Below are positions 33,213 through 45,018 of a DNA stretch of 64,000 nt, one piece after another. Under the pieces are notes generated by a model. That model had not been told where the DNA came from, searched no databases, and saw only the letters and a program-made list of their open reading frames with translations. Position 1 is the first letter of the stretch, and every line of letters starts with the position of its first letter. Made by a program: the position numbers and the translations under genes. This DNA comes from Trichosporon coremiiforme (taxonomy: Eukaryota > Basidiomycota > Tremellomycetes > Trichosporonales > Trichosporonaceae): NCBI GenBank assembly GCA_039545355.1, contig BCJJ01000025.1, positions 55,505 through 119,504 on the forward strand, written 5' to 3'.

Positions 33213-35664
33213 ATGGACAGCGATTCGTCGCCGGCCGAATCTTCACGCCAACATAACCAGCACCGTCCGCGCATTCCTCGCCCAAGAACAGCGTGCGTAT
33301 CTTCCCCCGTGACTGAGCTGACTGTGACAGGTGCACCATCTGCAGGGCTCTCAAGGTATGTTATGTACAGCTGACTACCGCCGTCTTGCTCGAGCTGATC
33401 ACCTCAGACGCGATGTCTACCGGAGAGCGCAACGGCACCCCCGGAATCGCGGTGTTCAAGATGTGCGAGGCTGAATCTTGACTGCCAGTACTACAGGGCA
33501 AAGAGAGGGTGCGTTCATGATCGACGCTCACGCTGACCGAGTCCAGTCCGCCTAAAGGGCGCAAGCGCAATGCCGACCCGAACGCCGGACCGCCGTCCAA
33601 CAGCTCGACAGGCTCGGCAGACCAACGCGTTGTCCGGCAGCGAGTGGGCAACGACCATGGCCCTCCGCCGCATCTCTCTACCCACCACGATGTTCCTTGT
33701 GGGTTCACTCTGCAACTAACTCATACTGATCACAACATAGATGACATGAAGCCGATGCACGGCCAGCCGAGTCACAACAACATCAGCCCGCCCAACCACC
33801 CTCCACAACCCATCCACCTTAACATTCCCACTCGCTCGGGTCACGAGAACCACCAGAACCCGCCGAGCCAGCCGGTTCACCCCAGCCACCCTCCTCAACA
33901 TCCGCAACATCCACCAGCACCGCCGCCGCCGGCTTACTGGGATCACCCCTCGGCCGAGACCGTTGCCTCGGGACCGGCATCGTCACAGCTTTCCTCGAGG
34001 ACGTACGACCCAGTCGCTGGTCACCGCCAAGCGCCTTCCCCCGGCGCACCGTTCCGTCCATTCACTCTCGCCCTTGGCCCGTCGCCGAGCGACGATCGTA
34101 ACGTGACACTAGAGAATGTTCTGGAGCCGGCGCTTGACATCGAAAGCAGGCGTCAGTCTGTGGAGAACAACCGACCGAACGACACGACCGCTGCGCCCCG
34201 CGTCGGCCCTCCCGTCATCCACTATCCCGACCCTGTCAACACTGGTCTCTTCTCAGAACTCGAAGCCCGCGCCCTCTTCAAGCAGTGAGTTACACGCTCC
34301 AGGCTAGTAACTGATTATCCAGATTCGAGGACCGCGTGAGCCCAAGTTCGCACATCTTCGACCCGTACTACCACACCTACGAGCGTGTACGCGCTTCGCC
34401 TGTGCTGTTCAATGCGGTCATGTACGCGACATGTCGATTCATGCGCCCGGAACTGTCGGAGCAGTGCTTCGACCTCGCAGAGACGGTTATCAACCGTATG
34501 CTGCGAATCGGCGCTGCAACCATCCCCCTCGTGCAAGCTTTGCTTGCCCTCGTGTACTGGAAGAAGCCGAAGGACCGGACGGCCTACGTCAAGCTGGGCA
34601 CGGCGGTTCGTCTCATCCAGCAGATGCGTGTCGAGTGGCCGAACGAGCCTCGGTCGTTTGCGTCAGAGGAGCAGGAGCGCGCGGCCGTCGATGTTGAGCG
34701 TACAACCTACAGTGAGTTCAGTTCGTCGGTAACGGAACTAATGCCAGACGCGTTCGGCATGGAGTGGTCGTATTCAGGCATGTTCCGGTTACCCTTCATG
34801 AGCGGATCTATCATCCCCGACGGTCCAGGCTTGAGGGCGTGGGCCGAGCGACACGGACACCTTAACGTCGCCGGCGACTATTTCAAGGCCTTCATGAACG
34901 AGTGAGTTGCTACTGCGATCCCCTTAGCTGATCAGACAGTCTTCGCGGTCTTGTTGCACTCTACCCGTATCCTCCGCCTGCAGACGATCCCCGGATCCAC
35001 ACCGATTACGACGGTGTCGTCGGCTTGACGGTCATCAGCTCCGCCATCGACGACTGGATGCGGAACCCGAACCTCAGGGGCGTGTACCGCCTTCTGTCCG
35101 GCGTGCTCGGCAAGACGATGGTGCTCAAAATGCAGGTCGGGGGGCTCAAGTACGGCGCGATCTCGACCGAGGACGTGCTCGGTCTCGCCGAGGAGATCGG
35201 GGTCGTCATCCGCGACATTGTGGCGGGAGGCGAGCCGATCTACTGGTCCGACATGTCCTGCACCATGTTATCGGGCATGGGCGCGCTGATGTGGGCGGCG
35301 CGCAACGCGTTCGGCGTCGAGGACCTCGCACGCATCGAGAGGCTGTGCAAAGACGTTACTAGCGCCTTTGAGACGCTGCCCGAGCACCGGATCGCAGACC
35401 ACGCGCTCTCGTATAACAAGCGGTTGTACAGCCGTCTCGGGTCCGCGTTCGAGCGCCTCTGCCAGGGCGCGCAGGAGAGTCAGAACGACATTGTAAGTGA
35501 TCCATCCAACCTTACCTCGCTGACATCAGATGATGCAGCTGAACCAGCTGCTTTCCGGCGGGTGGTCGGCGACGGCGAACTCGAACGCGCCCCTCCTCTT
35601 CAACGACATGGTGCCGGACCCGACACAGGACTGGAACTGGATGTTCCCTGTGACGTTGGGGTAG
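33213..35664 (+). CDS. Zn2Cys6 fungal transcription factor
   Basis: Eight exons: 33213-33292, 33331-33355, 33408-33508, 33547-34284, 34323-34711, 34748-34901, 34940-35492 and 35530-35664, 724 aa. Introns are 36-52 bp. The zinc cluster C28-x2-C-x6-C-x12-C-x2-C-x6-C61 ('CTICRALK' then 'TRC', then 'CSRCARLNLDC') is split around a 25-nt exon, exactly as in the regulator at 18.4-21.3 kb. A basic 'KGRKRN' linker and a His/Pro-rich region follow. The regulatory domain includes 'ERTTYNAFGMEWSYSG', continuous only if the 36-bp in-frame intron is removed; the spacing then equals that of the paralogue. It is divergent from the centrosomal gene and convergent with a sugar transporter. Targets are unknown. 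Confidence 0.85.
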
Positions 35665-35987
35665 GCGTGAGTGTAGCGTGAGCCGAGTGTGGTGTGAGTC
35701 GAGCGAGCGCGTGGCGATAGACTAGAGTGTAAAGCTTGGATCTCTCGGAAAGAATAAAACACGGCCGCGTGTTCTGTGTTGTAGAGTAGACACTATGTGA
35801 AGTACGTGATATGCCCGGGCGCGAGCAGGTTCTATGGTTATGTACTCTGGGCTTCGGGGCAGCAGCTGCGCGGACGCGTGGACCAGGGGCGGGGCACAAA
35901 GGTATAATCTACCGCTGGCCCGCGCTCCGCGAACACGAACGCAAGGGGGGTACGGGGACGTGGGACCAATTCTTTTCACCCACATGT

Positions 35988-36009
35988 GCGACTGCGCGTG
36001 CGCAGTCGC
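35988..36009. repeat. perfect 10-bp inverted repeat with 2-nt spacer
   Basis: GCGACTGCGC-GT-GCGCAGTCGC folds into a GC-rich hairpin. Its right arm is also the start of the 25-bp direct repeat that follows. It sits between convergent genes, where a transcription-end or cruciform role is conceivable. Confidence 0.8.
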
Positions 36010-36057
36010 CAGGCAGGAGAGCGGCGCGCGTACGCAGTCGCCAGGCAGGAGAACGGC
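36001..36057. repeat. 25-bp direct repeat, 32-bp period, two copies
   Basis: Copies at 36001-36025 and 36033-36057 share CGCAGTCGCCAGGCAGGAGA plus RCGGC with a single mismatch, separated by 7 bp. Confidence 0.8.
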
Positions 36058-36521
36058 CCCACCCCCCACGGCGCCGCTGGATTCGTGCAAGCGTCATGCA
36101 CTGGTACAGTCTCCCCCCCCCCCTCTTTGGAGAGAAACAGCCGACCGCGGAGGAGTGCAAGGGGTGGCTCGGTCGAGAACGTCGAGGAACGGTAGAACTT
36201 GTAGGGTGCGAGGAAGCGAGGAACGCAGAACCCTCGAGGTGTGTGTTTCCGAGATATATGCGGGCGAGTAAGGGTTCGTTTCGTGGGGCCTGGTTCCTGG
36301 GCCGATTCCGATTCCAGCGGGTCTGCGGTCCGTGGTCCTGACTCGTGTTCTGCTCCGATTGCATCGCTTGGCTCTTGGTCACAGTCTCGAAGGCTGCACA
36401 TGCGCGCACGTATGAGTGGCAGGCAGAGAGTGACTTGTGGCAGCATGGTTGGACCGCCATTAAGCAACTTGACTGCATCCAAGCATTAGGACTAAAGACA
36501 ATCCATGAACAAGGAATCCGA

Positions 36522-38254
36522 TTACAACCCCTCCTTCCTGAGCTCTCTGCTGGAACCACTCCTCCCGTCCTCCTTCTCAATCACCGGCGGGTCCAACGGT
36601 AGCGCAGCGCCGTCCCCCGTATCGAACAGGTAGGCCACTTCCTCCAGTGTGTGCCCTTTGGTTTCGGGGAACAGGAAGTATATCGCGAAGAAGGCAAACA
36701 CCTGCACGCCGATGTACACAATGTAGTACCGCCACCCAATCGCCTCTATGGCGATGGGGTTGACGTACGCGTTGAAGAATCCCGCAGCCATCATGAAGAA
36801 GAACAGCACCGCCATGCCCTTACTCCTCAGCGTGTAGGGGAGGATCTCGAGGGGGTACGCGAGTGTGAGGCCGTTGAACGCCAGGTCGTAGAAGCCAAAG
36901 TAGATGTAGAGGAACGCGAGGACGACCTTGCCCGCGGCGGCGTTGGCGTGGTCCGTGTACGCCGCAGAGCAGGCGGTGATGACCGCGTAGCAGGCGCACA
37001 TTCCCGCGCAACTTGTCAGGAAGAGCGTGCGCCGCCCCAGCCTCTCGCACAGCAGCGCGCCAGACACGGCCGCGATCCAGTTCCACACCTGCAGACCACC
37101 GTTGAAGGCTGTCTGCGCCGGAGGGCTCGTCACGCCGACAGACTTGAGGATCAGGACGAGGTAGTAGCTGATAGGGCCGTTGCCGACCCATTGGCTGAAG
37201 ATGGCGGTGAGGATGACGATGACGAGGCGGTGTCGGTTGCCCCGCGTCTTGACGAAGGTGAGCCAGCTCGTCTCCCTCGCCCGCCTCTCCTGGCGGATAG
37301 CCTGGCGGATCTGCTCGAGCTCGAACCTGACGAGCTGGTCGTCCTCGTCTCCGTTCGCGTGGTACTTGACCAACATCCTCAACGCCTCCTCCTCCCTCCC
37401 CTTTGACACCAACCACCTAGGGCTTTCGGGAACAAAGGGCAACAGTGCCAAACACACCACGGGGATGGCAAGCTGGAGCAGCGTGCAGAGGCGCCAGCTC
37501 CAATTCCCCGCTCGCGTCATGTACGTCGCCCCGAACGTGGTCCAGGCGGCAACGATGGCGCCGACATAGTAGCACGTATTCACGAGTGCTGCGACCTGGC
37601 TCCGGTTTCGTGGGTGTGCGAGCTCGGCACAGTAAGCCGGCCCCGAGACTTGTGCGAAGCCCGCGCCGAAACCGAGCACGAAGCGGCCGGCAAACATCTT
37701 CCATCCACCCAGTGTAAAGGTCTGCACGAGTGTTCCGGCTACCATGATCAGGAAGGCGCAGGCGAGGCAGATGCGCCGCCCGAACAGGTCCGAGACGTAC
37801 GACGCGGGGAAGAGGGCGGGGATCGAGCCAAGCGCGAGACCGGCGACGACGACTCCGATGTGGGACGTCGACGTCATGCCCAGACTGTGGAGGAAGGCCG
37901 TGTTCGCCAAAAGGCCGTTGATGAGCGCTGAATCGTAGCCTGACGTCAGCCATGCACTGTGATCGCCGGCAGGCGATCATTGGTGATCCTGAAATTGGCG
38001 TAGTGTGTGCGGGGACCACACAAGTCGCCGAAGCGTTACGTTTACGCGATCCGAGATAACACGCCTAGTGCCACGCTCGTGCGCGCTCGTGTGTCTTCTG
38101 CCTCGCGCGAGCTAGCCTAGCGGCCAACGGACTCACCATAGTTGACGCTCGACAGGAATCCGACGAGGATGCCCAGGCTCAATCTTCGAAGCCCGGGGTC
38201 GCGGAACCACCACGCCGCCGCGTTGTTCGGCAGGTGGCTCACCGCGCTGACCAT
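36522..38254 (-). CDS. sugar-porter family MFS transporter (hexose/lactose type)
   Basis: Exons (minus) 38254-38137 and 37939-36522 encode 511 aa; the intron is 197 bp, long for this genome. The junction restores 'SSVNYGYDSALINGLLA', the first-helix motif of sugar porters (GYD...in.l). Other hallmarks are 'DLFGRRICL' after helix 2, 'VPESPRWL' at the end of the N-terminal half, 'ERLGRRTLF' in the second half, and 'FPETKGHTLEE' near the C terminus. Twelve helices are expected. Overall it resembles Lac12/hexose-type permeases that import sugars with protons; the substrate is not decidable. The C-terminal tail is short and charged. It is head-to-tail with the Jen1-type transporter. Confidence 0.88.
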
Positions 38255-39430
38255 GGTGCGTGCTCTCGCTCACCGCTCAAGAGTTCGAGTAACGATGTCG
38301 AGTTTGGTGGCCGTCAGGGCCTTAGCGGTGTCGTTGGGGTCGTGCGTGCGAGGTCAGTGCGTTTGCTCTCCAGGTGCGTTCGTGGCCATGCGCGTCGTGT
38401 GCTGTCGTGCTCATTCATCGGGAGCGCAGAGGGAAAAAAGATTCCGCAGGCCGAAGCCTCCTAGTACTCCCGGTTTGATCACTGCGGGTGTAGGCGGGCC
38501 TATCACTTTGGCTTGGCCGGCGCCTAGTAGTTCGTGAAGAACTGCTAAACGACAGCGAGCACCGCACTTCCGATCGCGAACAGGAGAGTGCGCATGACGG
38601 CGGGCTTCACTTGACGGCGGCCCTTGCGCAGTTCCCGGATCTGAAGGGGGAAGCAAGGGCCCATGCATTGGAGGTGCAGATCGGAGGATTAGCCGGCTGT
38701 TGGGCGACAGGGTACGGGGGTTTCCCTCGGCAGATTTACGGAGGATGCCGGTGCCAGCAGGGTCCGCACGCCGAGATCTGCCGAGCGGCTACGGCACCAT
38801 GTGGTCGTGGTTGCGCCCTGCTCTGCAGTGCGTACGGTTGTATTCTCCTCTGCGGTTAATTTCGACCACCCTGAGCAGAGTTACACCGACGTCCGTCTCA
38901 GATCCAGTCGCCGCACACGCCGCACACGCCGCATCGACGTCTGCTCTGGGCGGTCTCCTTGTGAGGGGGAGCCGAACAGGCTGCCCAGAAGGTGGAACTC
39001 CTTTCAGGGATGACAGGAATGAGAGAGTTGGAACAAGGGAGTCGGGACGAACGTGGGATGATGGTGGGATGATGGTGGGACGAGAATCTGCCGATGCTGG
39101 GATCCGGATCACTTCTACCGATTGCGATCGTGCTCCTCGTGGTTCCGCCAGGCAGGTCTCCGTTGGGATCCTTCTCTCAGTGCCAGTCTCAAAACATTGC
39201 CATCATATCAACGACATGCGATAGCGACGCTCAACCATGTCAGATTCGACCTCTCCGAACCACAGCCGCCATGACCGACAGTGTCCGACTTTCCACACCA
39301 CCGCTTCCGCTCACTGACACCTGTGCCACGAAGTGCGATTATACCTGAAAGTTCATATTACTGACGGGGCTGTCTCGCCCCCGGTACCTATGTTTCTAAC
39401 GACTTATGCGCTTCCCCAACTCTTACACAC
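38255..39430. other. intergenic, two codirectional transporters
   Basis: About 1.2 kb upstream of the sugar transporter and downstream of the carboxylate transporter, both on the minus strand. It contains a short duplicated GGATGATGGTGG-like tract near 39056-39080. No supported gene. Confidence 0.45.
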
Positions 39431-41332
39431 TCAGTAAATGCTGTTCTTGCTGCGGACCTTCTCGAGATCGACGTTCTCGACGTGCGCCGTAGCGCCGTGC
39501 TTCCCCTCGTGCTCGACGAGCTCGCGCGCGTCAATCTCACCCGCTCCCTCCATGTACGCGACCTTGCTCTGCTCGAAGTGCGAGTTGTCGGCCTCGGGTC
39601 CAAGGATGGTGCACACGAGCGCGATGGCGAGGATGATGCCGACGAACATGCCCTGGATCTTGGCGTAGTCGGGGAGCACAGCGCCTTTGGAGTCGAGGAC
39701 CGGCTGGCCGTTCTTCGTGAGCGGGTTGGCGTGTGCGGCGACGGCCTCGATCTGGCCCGCGGACCCAGAGGCCATGTTTCCGAACTGGTAGAAGAGACCC
39801 ATGAAGAGCGAGCGGAACGCGGGGGGCGAGCACTCGGACAGGTACACAGGGACGATACCCCAGGCAGCCTGCACGCCAGACTGGAGGAAGAAGCCGCCCG
39901 CGGCAAGACCGGCGAAGCTGTTGGGCAGGATCCAGAGCGGAATCCAGCAGCCCGTGTACAGAATCGACGCACAAATCGCGAACCGACGTCCGAGGTACTG
40001 CGACATGTTGCCAGAGATGATGCCGCCAACGACGGCGCCGCAGTTGCTGATGATGACAATGGTGTTGGACGGCTTGGGCCCGAGACCCTTCGACTTCTGG
40101 AGGTATCGCGCGTACATGTCCTGGGACCCGTGGGCGAGGAAGCAGAATGCGGCGCAGAAGAAGATGCACCAGATGCACCTGAGCCAGTTTGTGCGCACCA
40201 TCGCAACGAGCTCGTGCATGAAGTGCTTCGTCGCCTCCTTGCCGCTGACGCCGGACTCCTTGCGCTGCTCGTTCGCGAGCTTGAACTGCTCACTCTCGGG
40301 GAGCGCGAAGCGGCAGATCGCGGCAAGGCACGAGAACCCAGCACCGAAGAAGTACAGCGTGCGCCAGGTGTAAGGGGAGGTCTGCGCCACGGTCATGCCC
40401 AGAACGGCCGCGATCAGGTTGCCGATCGTGTAGCCCTGCTGGATGATGCCGGACGCGAAGCCACGGGCCTCGATGGGAATTGTCTCGAGACCAGTCGCGA
40501 CGGCGAGCGGCCAGGTTCCACCCATGATCATACCGAACACACAGCGGATGGCGAGGAACTGCTCGTACGTCTGGGCGAAACCAGAGCCGAGCTCGAAGAC
40601 GCAGATCAGCGACATATTGATGCCTAGAGTCCATCGCCGTCCGTAGCGGTCGCCGAGGATACCGAACACGATAGCGCCCACTGGGCGCGCCAGAGTCGTC
40701 ACAGTCAGGACCCAGGTGATGTCTTTGTCCTCCTTGCCGAACGCCTCGATCAGCTGCGAGAGCGTGATAGGGACCTGGAGCTGTTAGCGAGGCGGCGATA
40801 CGCGGCGGCGTGCGGGGACACCAAGCGGCCCAACGTTATCGGGGTGGAGCGTCCTGCGCGCTGCGAGAGGAAGGCAACACGATTTGTAAAAGAAGACAGA
40901 GGTCGGCGCGACGCTCCAAGGTCCAGCCCGATACATGCGAGTTATGCGCCAAGGCACTTAATCAACCGAAGGCGATGGAGCGGGAACAGTGGCAGTGGAG
41001 ACATGGCGGCACCGAAAACTTCTGGTGCCCACGATGTTACTTACCGAGAAGTAGTCAAGACCGTCGCAGAACCAACAGAGGAAACCGGTGAAGAACGAGC
41101 AGTAAGACAGGAAAGACATGTTGCGGAGGATCATGAAGGGGTTCGTGGGCAGGTCGTGGGCGCGCGTCCGTGTCGGCCACGGCGGGATTGACATGAGGAT
41201 GCTGCGGTCCTCACGGTTTGCGTGCCATGTCTTGAGCTGCTGCGTCAGGTTGCCCCCGATGGAGCCGTGGCCGGGGTGTGACGTGCGGTTCTCGACGTGC
41301 GAGTCGGCATATCCCTTCTCAGAGTCGGACAT
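39431..41332 (-). CDS. carboxylic acid transporter, Jen1-type MFS
   Basis: Exons (minus) 41332-41045 and 40774-39431 encode 543 aa; the intron is 270 bp. The junction gives 'CDGLDYFSVPITLSQLIEAF', matching the Jen1 'aFDFFcVsltvsdla..fg' region. 'GDRYGRRWTLG' (about 137-147) is the helix 2-3 loop. 'LAHGSQDMYARYL' (about 309-321) carries the Jen signature H-x-[ST]-Q-D. The hydrophilic N terminus (about 75 residues) and acidic C terminus fit the family, which imports lactate, pyruvate or other short carboxylates by proton symport and is usually glucose-repressed. A long antisense frame is a codon-bias shadow. Confidence 0.88.
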
Positions 41333-43031
41333 GGCTGTGGTGTGTCCAGTGGTGGGCGAGATTAGGACAAGGTGGGAGCGAGCAGTTGCCCGCAGTCCAA
41401 GCCAGCTTATAAAGAAACGGCACAGCTCCATCTTCTCCGTCACATCTCGGTGCGTGTCGTGTTGATCTCGGTGTTTCCAAACCCCTTCAGCGACCTCCAC
41501 CCCCATCCCCAACAGCAAACGGTGACCTTCCCAGACGCACGGGGCTGGCGCGCTAACTCGCGGGGTCCCAGGAACAACCCCGTGGAGCGGCGCGCCATCC
41601 CGGGTCCTCCGCCTAGCCCATCTTGATGGCGGCTGGAGGCGGCATTGGTAACGTAGGGCTTTATGCGATTTACACGACGACGAGGCGCGAGGCGAGGTGG
41701 GGGCCAGGGTGGCCGCGGTTCCTGGTGCAATTCCTACGGCTGCGTGATTCCACAGAATGCCTTCGCAGCGACAAGCGAAGCAAAGATGCCCCGAAACCCG
41801 GAGCAGCCGCGCTGGCCGCGGACATCGAGTGCGCTGGTGGCAAGGGCCGCAGCGTCTGGAACGGGCGAGTTGGACGAGCGAAGTCATTCCGAAAGGCAGC
41901 AGATGACACTGGCGCTCGCAGGTGACCCTGGCCACAATCAGCTAGTGTTTCTTGGCACGCTCGATTTAGCTCCATCAGGAGCGTGCAGGAGCAGGTGTGG
42001 GAGCTGTGCCTTCGCTTCGGCGCCCAGCTGGGACCAGCTGGTGCGCAAGTGCGGTGGCTCCCAGTCAGGTGGGGGGTGCGAGAAGCGCACGCAGCGAAGG
42101 AGGCGTCACAGGCACGATGCCGGCCAGGAAATTGGAACTGGAAACAGAAGGTGGGCAAACGGTTGCTGGATTCGGACTCGGCGCAGGAGCAGAGGCGGCA
42201 GCGGCGGCATGTAACGCTCATCTTCGCCGAGGTTGGGCGGCTTTCGGGGTTGTCCGATTGTATTTAGATCTTCTGATGACAATCTCCTGAAACATCTGAC
42301 AGCGATCTCGCACGCGACAGACGCAGGTTGTCCTCTGCGCTCGTCACGATCGCGATCTCAGATGGGCAGATGAGAGATGGGCAGATGGGCAGATAACGAT
42401 GAGGGTGACGCTGAGCAAGCAGCCTGCCCACCATCAGCTTGCCCGACACCCTCGGAGAACTCTGTCACGGCCTGTATCGGCCGGCGGTGACGGGTCCGAG
42501 AGGGTCCGAGAATGCTCCGCAGCAGACAACATGAACAGGAGCACGGAATGCAATCTCAAGGTCAAAACTTCGGGATTGTGCCTGGCCTGGACGAGCCCTG
42601 GCGATGCTTGTGCCCAACGGTTTTACATCAGCAGCATATGGCCGTGGGGTCATGTTGAAGAGCGAGGCAGCCGCCTAATCTGCCCGGAACCTGGCTGCAA
42701 CAGGAAGCTGCTTAACCGGCAGGGTTCACTACCATTGAGGAACGACTCGGTGGTCTCGGCTTGGCGGAGTGGAGCTTTGATGATGAGGTCCGAAATGAAA
42801 AGCCGCTCTGCGTTCCTCCCAGGCATGGTGGACATCGCCGCTCGTTGTCGCTCCGCAGGCGACGTGTGCCATGGATCCTCGCTTCTCCGCTAGTGTTCCG
42901 GCAGTGCGGGCCGTGCCGCTTGCATTCAGCAGATCAACAGACAAGCTAAGTCGCTTCGTCGACAAACAGGCTCACTTGAAGAGCCCGACGACTTTTCTTG
43001 GATTTTCTGCATTGTATTTTGATTCGCGCGC
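41333..43031. other. 1.7-kb region without a supported gene
   Basis: Upstream of the Jen1-type gene and downstream of the BTB gene, both minus. Long open frames continue upstream of the Jen1 start, but they are Arg/Pro-rich and unlike any domain. The tandem word GATGGGCAGAT recurs three times at 42358-42395. Confidence 0.45.
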
Positions 43032-43743
43032 TCACTCAATAAACAGACACTCTCGCATGAACCACAGGAAGCGCTCCGCCGGCGCACGGTCGTTGACGTA
43101 GTCTGGATCCCGCCCATCGTGGATGTATAATCCTGCCGCGGTCAGTGCCCACAGGTACTGGTGCGGGATATGGTGGAAGATGTCGAATGACAGCTGCTGC
43201 GGCAGCCTGTCAACCGGTCTCCGCTCATCCGTCGGGTGGAGCCAGTTGAACATCCCCGGGCGGTCTTGGATGAGCTCGGCAACGACTCGGGGCAGATTCA
43301 GGTGCATCGCAAGCAGCATGCGCATGTAGTTGTTGTCCTTGCCGGTCACGGGCACGTGGGCAAAGTTCTTGAGGTGCTGAAGCGTGATTTCGCAGTCGTG
43401 CTTGTTCACGAAGCGAACCAGGTTCAGTGGCCGGTCGTAGCACACCGGGCCGCCCTTCGCGATGAAGGTCAGCTTCCCGGTCGACACGAACTCCAGGAAG
43501 AGCTCGATGGTTGCCGCCGTCTCGTCGATGTGGATGTGCTTGAGCCCGGAGCCTGTCTCAAGCATGTGGCGAAAGACCTCTCTGCTAGGTTAGCGTACTG
43601 GCCAAAGATGAAACTCACGAGACCGATAGGAGGAGAACTGAGGGTACACAGAACCTGACGCTGTCACTGGAAGTGATCTCGAAATCGCCTTCCTTCCATC
43701 GTGGATGCTGGGTGACGTCCTCAGAAACTGATAACCCGACCAT
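43032..43743 (-). CDS. BTB/POZ-type protein (intact copy of local family)
   Basis: Exons (minus) 43743-43619 and 43581-43032 encode 224 aa; the intron is 37 bp. Exon 1 has the BTB opening 'WKEGDFEITSSDSVRFCVP', and exon 2 continues 'SEVFRHMLETGSG' and 'ATIELFLEFVSTG'. This is the strand-helix order of a BTB fold: D-x-x-h then a VFR.M helix. The C-terminal 120 residues include 'HDCEITLQHLKNFA' and 'LLAMHLNLPRVVAEL', a BACK-like helical region. Fungal BTB proteins often dimerise or adapt substrates to cullin-3 ligases; a function here is not established. Related decayed copies lie at 46.6-48.1 kb, with fragments at 16.0 and 28.4 kb. Confidence 0.75.
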
Positions 43744-45018
43744 TTCAGTTGGAGACGTTGACCGCGGGTGTTAAATGTGTGTGTCGAGGTGCTCTTTCCG
43801 TCGTCACAGCTGGCGGTTGGTTGTTCGGGAGCTGTCGTAGAATGTAAGACGACATGTGGGACCAACAGTCAGATTTGCTGGGGCAGTCATTGTGCGTTCT
43901 TGCACAGATCTCCTCTCTCGGCGCCATCATACCGACTTTCAGCCTCGTTCCAGCCATGGCATGTCAAGCGACAGCCACCAGTCAACCTTTATGTGAGCCG
44001 TTGGGAGTCTCGCTCACGTGAGATAAGCCCGGTGGTGCTTATGTAATATGATAATCCGGCAAAGATCGGTAACAGAGATGCCGACGCCCGGGAGAGAAGG
44101 CGAATGTTGGGGTATCAGGGTGGACTGGAGGCCAGCAGATAAGAAGCGGAGTCGGATCAGTACGGTCAGTGCAATGGTACTTGAGCGTTGGGGTCGGGAG
44201 CGGCTTGCATGGGCGGATTCTAGACATTGGTACAACAGTGCGAGCGGGTCGATAGCCGGAAAGTGGAGGAATGGTGGAGGCAAGGGCCGTGTCAGAGTTC
44301 GGCGGCGATCCGATGAGAGGGACAGGAAGTGCAGCTTCGATTGGGTGGCGCTGATATCACACAGAGCCGTATCGAGCGGACTGTGCGTCGAGCGGCGTTG
44401 GCGGAGGCGCGCTGGACCGAGTCCCCAGGGCCGCGTCAATCTGGGCGGCGTCAGCGGAGGGTCGAGTCGCGATGCCCACCTGTGCTGTTCGCCAAAGGGA
44501 GCCAAAGCAAGCAACGAGCTATAGCCTAGACTTGCTCATGTTCGCCTCTGCTGGTCCTCGTCCCCAGCCTTCCCAAGCGGGAGAAACTTGGCTCGGATCA
44601 GTCCATTGGTGCTGCTGCGGGCTCGGTACAGGCGGGCTAGGCGGCTGGTTTGGAGGTCGCGGCACGGCTGTGACGTGCACGCGCAGAGGGAGGAAGGCGG
44701 GATGCGACTGGGCCGGGTTGAACTGCATCTGGGCTGGCGGTGGGCCGCGCGGAGGCACTCGAGGGGGGATGAGGACTGTTGGTCTCTTGTCGCGCGAGAA
44801 CATGATAAGAAGCGAAGGTGTGGATGGTCAAACGACAACTTGCGAATTGCCGCAATCCATCTTGGCGCGTACCGACGTCACCGCATCCAGCCTCCACCAC
44901 GAACTTCGGCATCACCGACCTTCCTGACCTTCCCCGCTCTCAACTTCCCTTGCTGCTATATTCGTCGCTCTGCCGCGGACTCTTTTACATCCGTACTCCT
45001 CACCAGCATAACGACAGA
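43744..45018. other. divergent promoter region, BTB gene and acetyltransferase
   Basis: About 1.3 kb between the minus-strand BTB gene and the plus-strand LYC1-like gene. Overlapping long frames on both strands have no motifs or splice support. Confidence 0.45.

Larger units (their letters stand above)
35665..36521. other. convergent intergenic region
   Basis: 857 bp between the 3' ends of the regulator and the sugar transporter. It has a strong hairpin (35988-36009), a 25-bp direct duplication and a C-run near 36112-36123. No supported gene. Confidence 0.5.

Noticed and set aside
39482..40627. plus-strand 381-codon frame
   Set aside because: Exactly antisense to the Jen1-type transporter. 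It is Arg/Glu-rich with no domain, typical of a GC-rich shadow.
40958..41935. 325-codon minus-strand frame extending the Jen1-type N terminus
   Set aside because: The part before ATG 41332 has no transporter similarity and an Arg/Pro/Ser composition like noncoding frames here; the first exon is better started at 41332.
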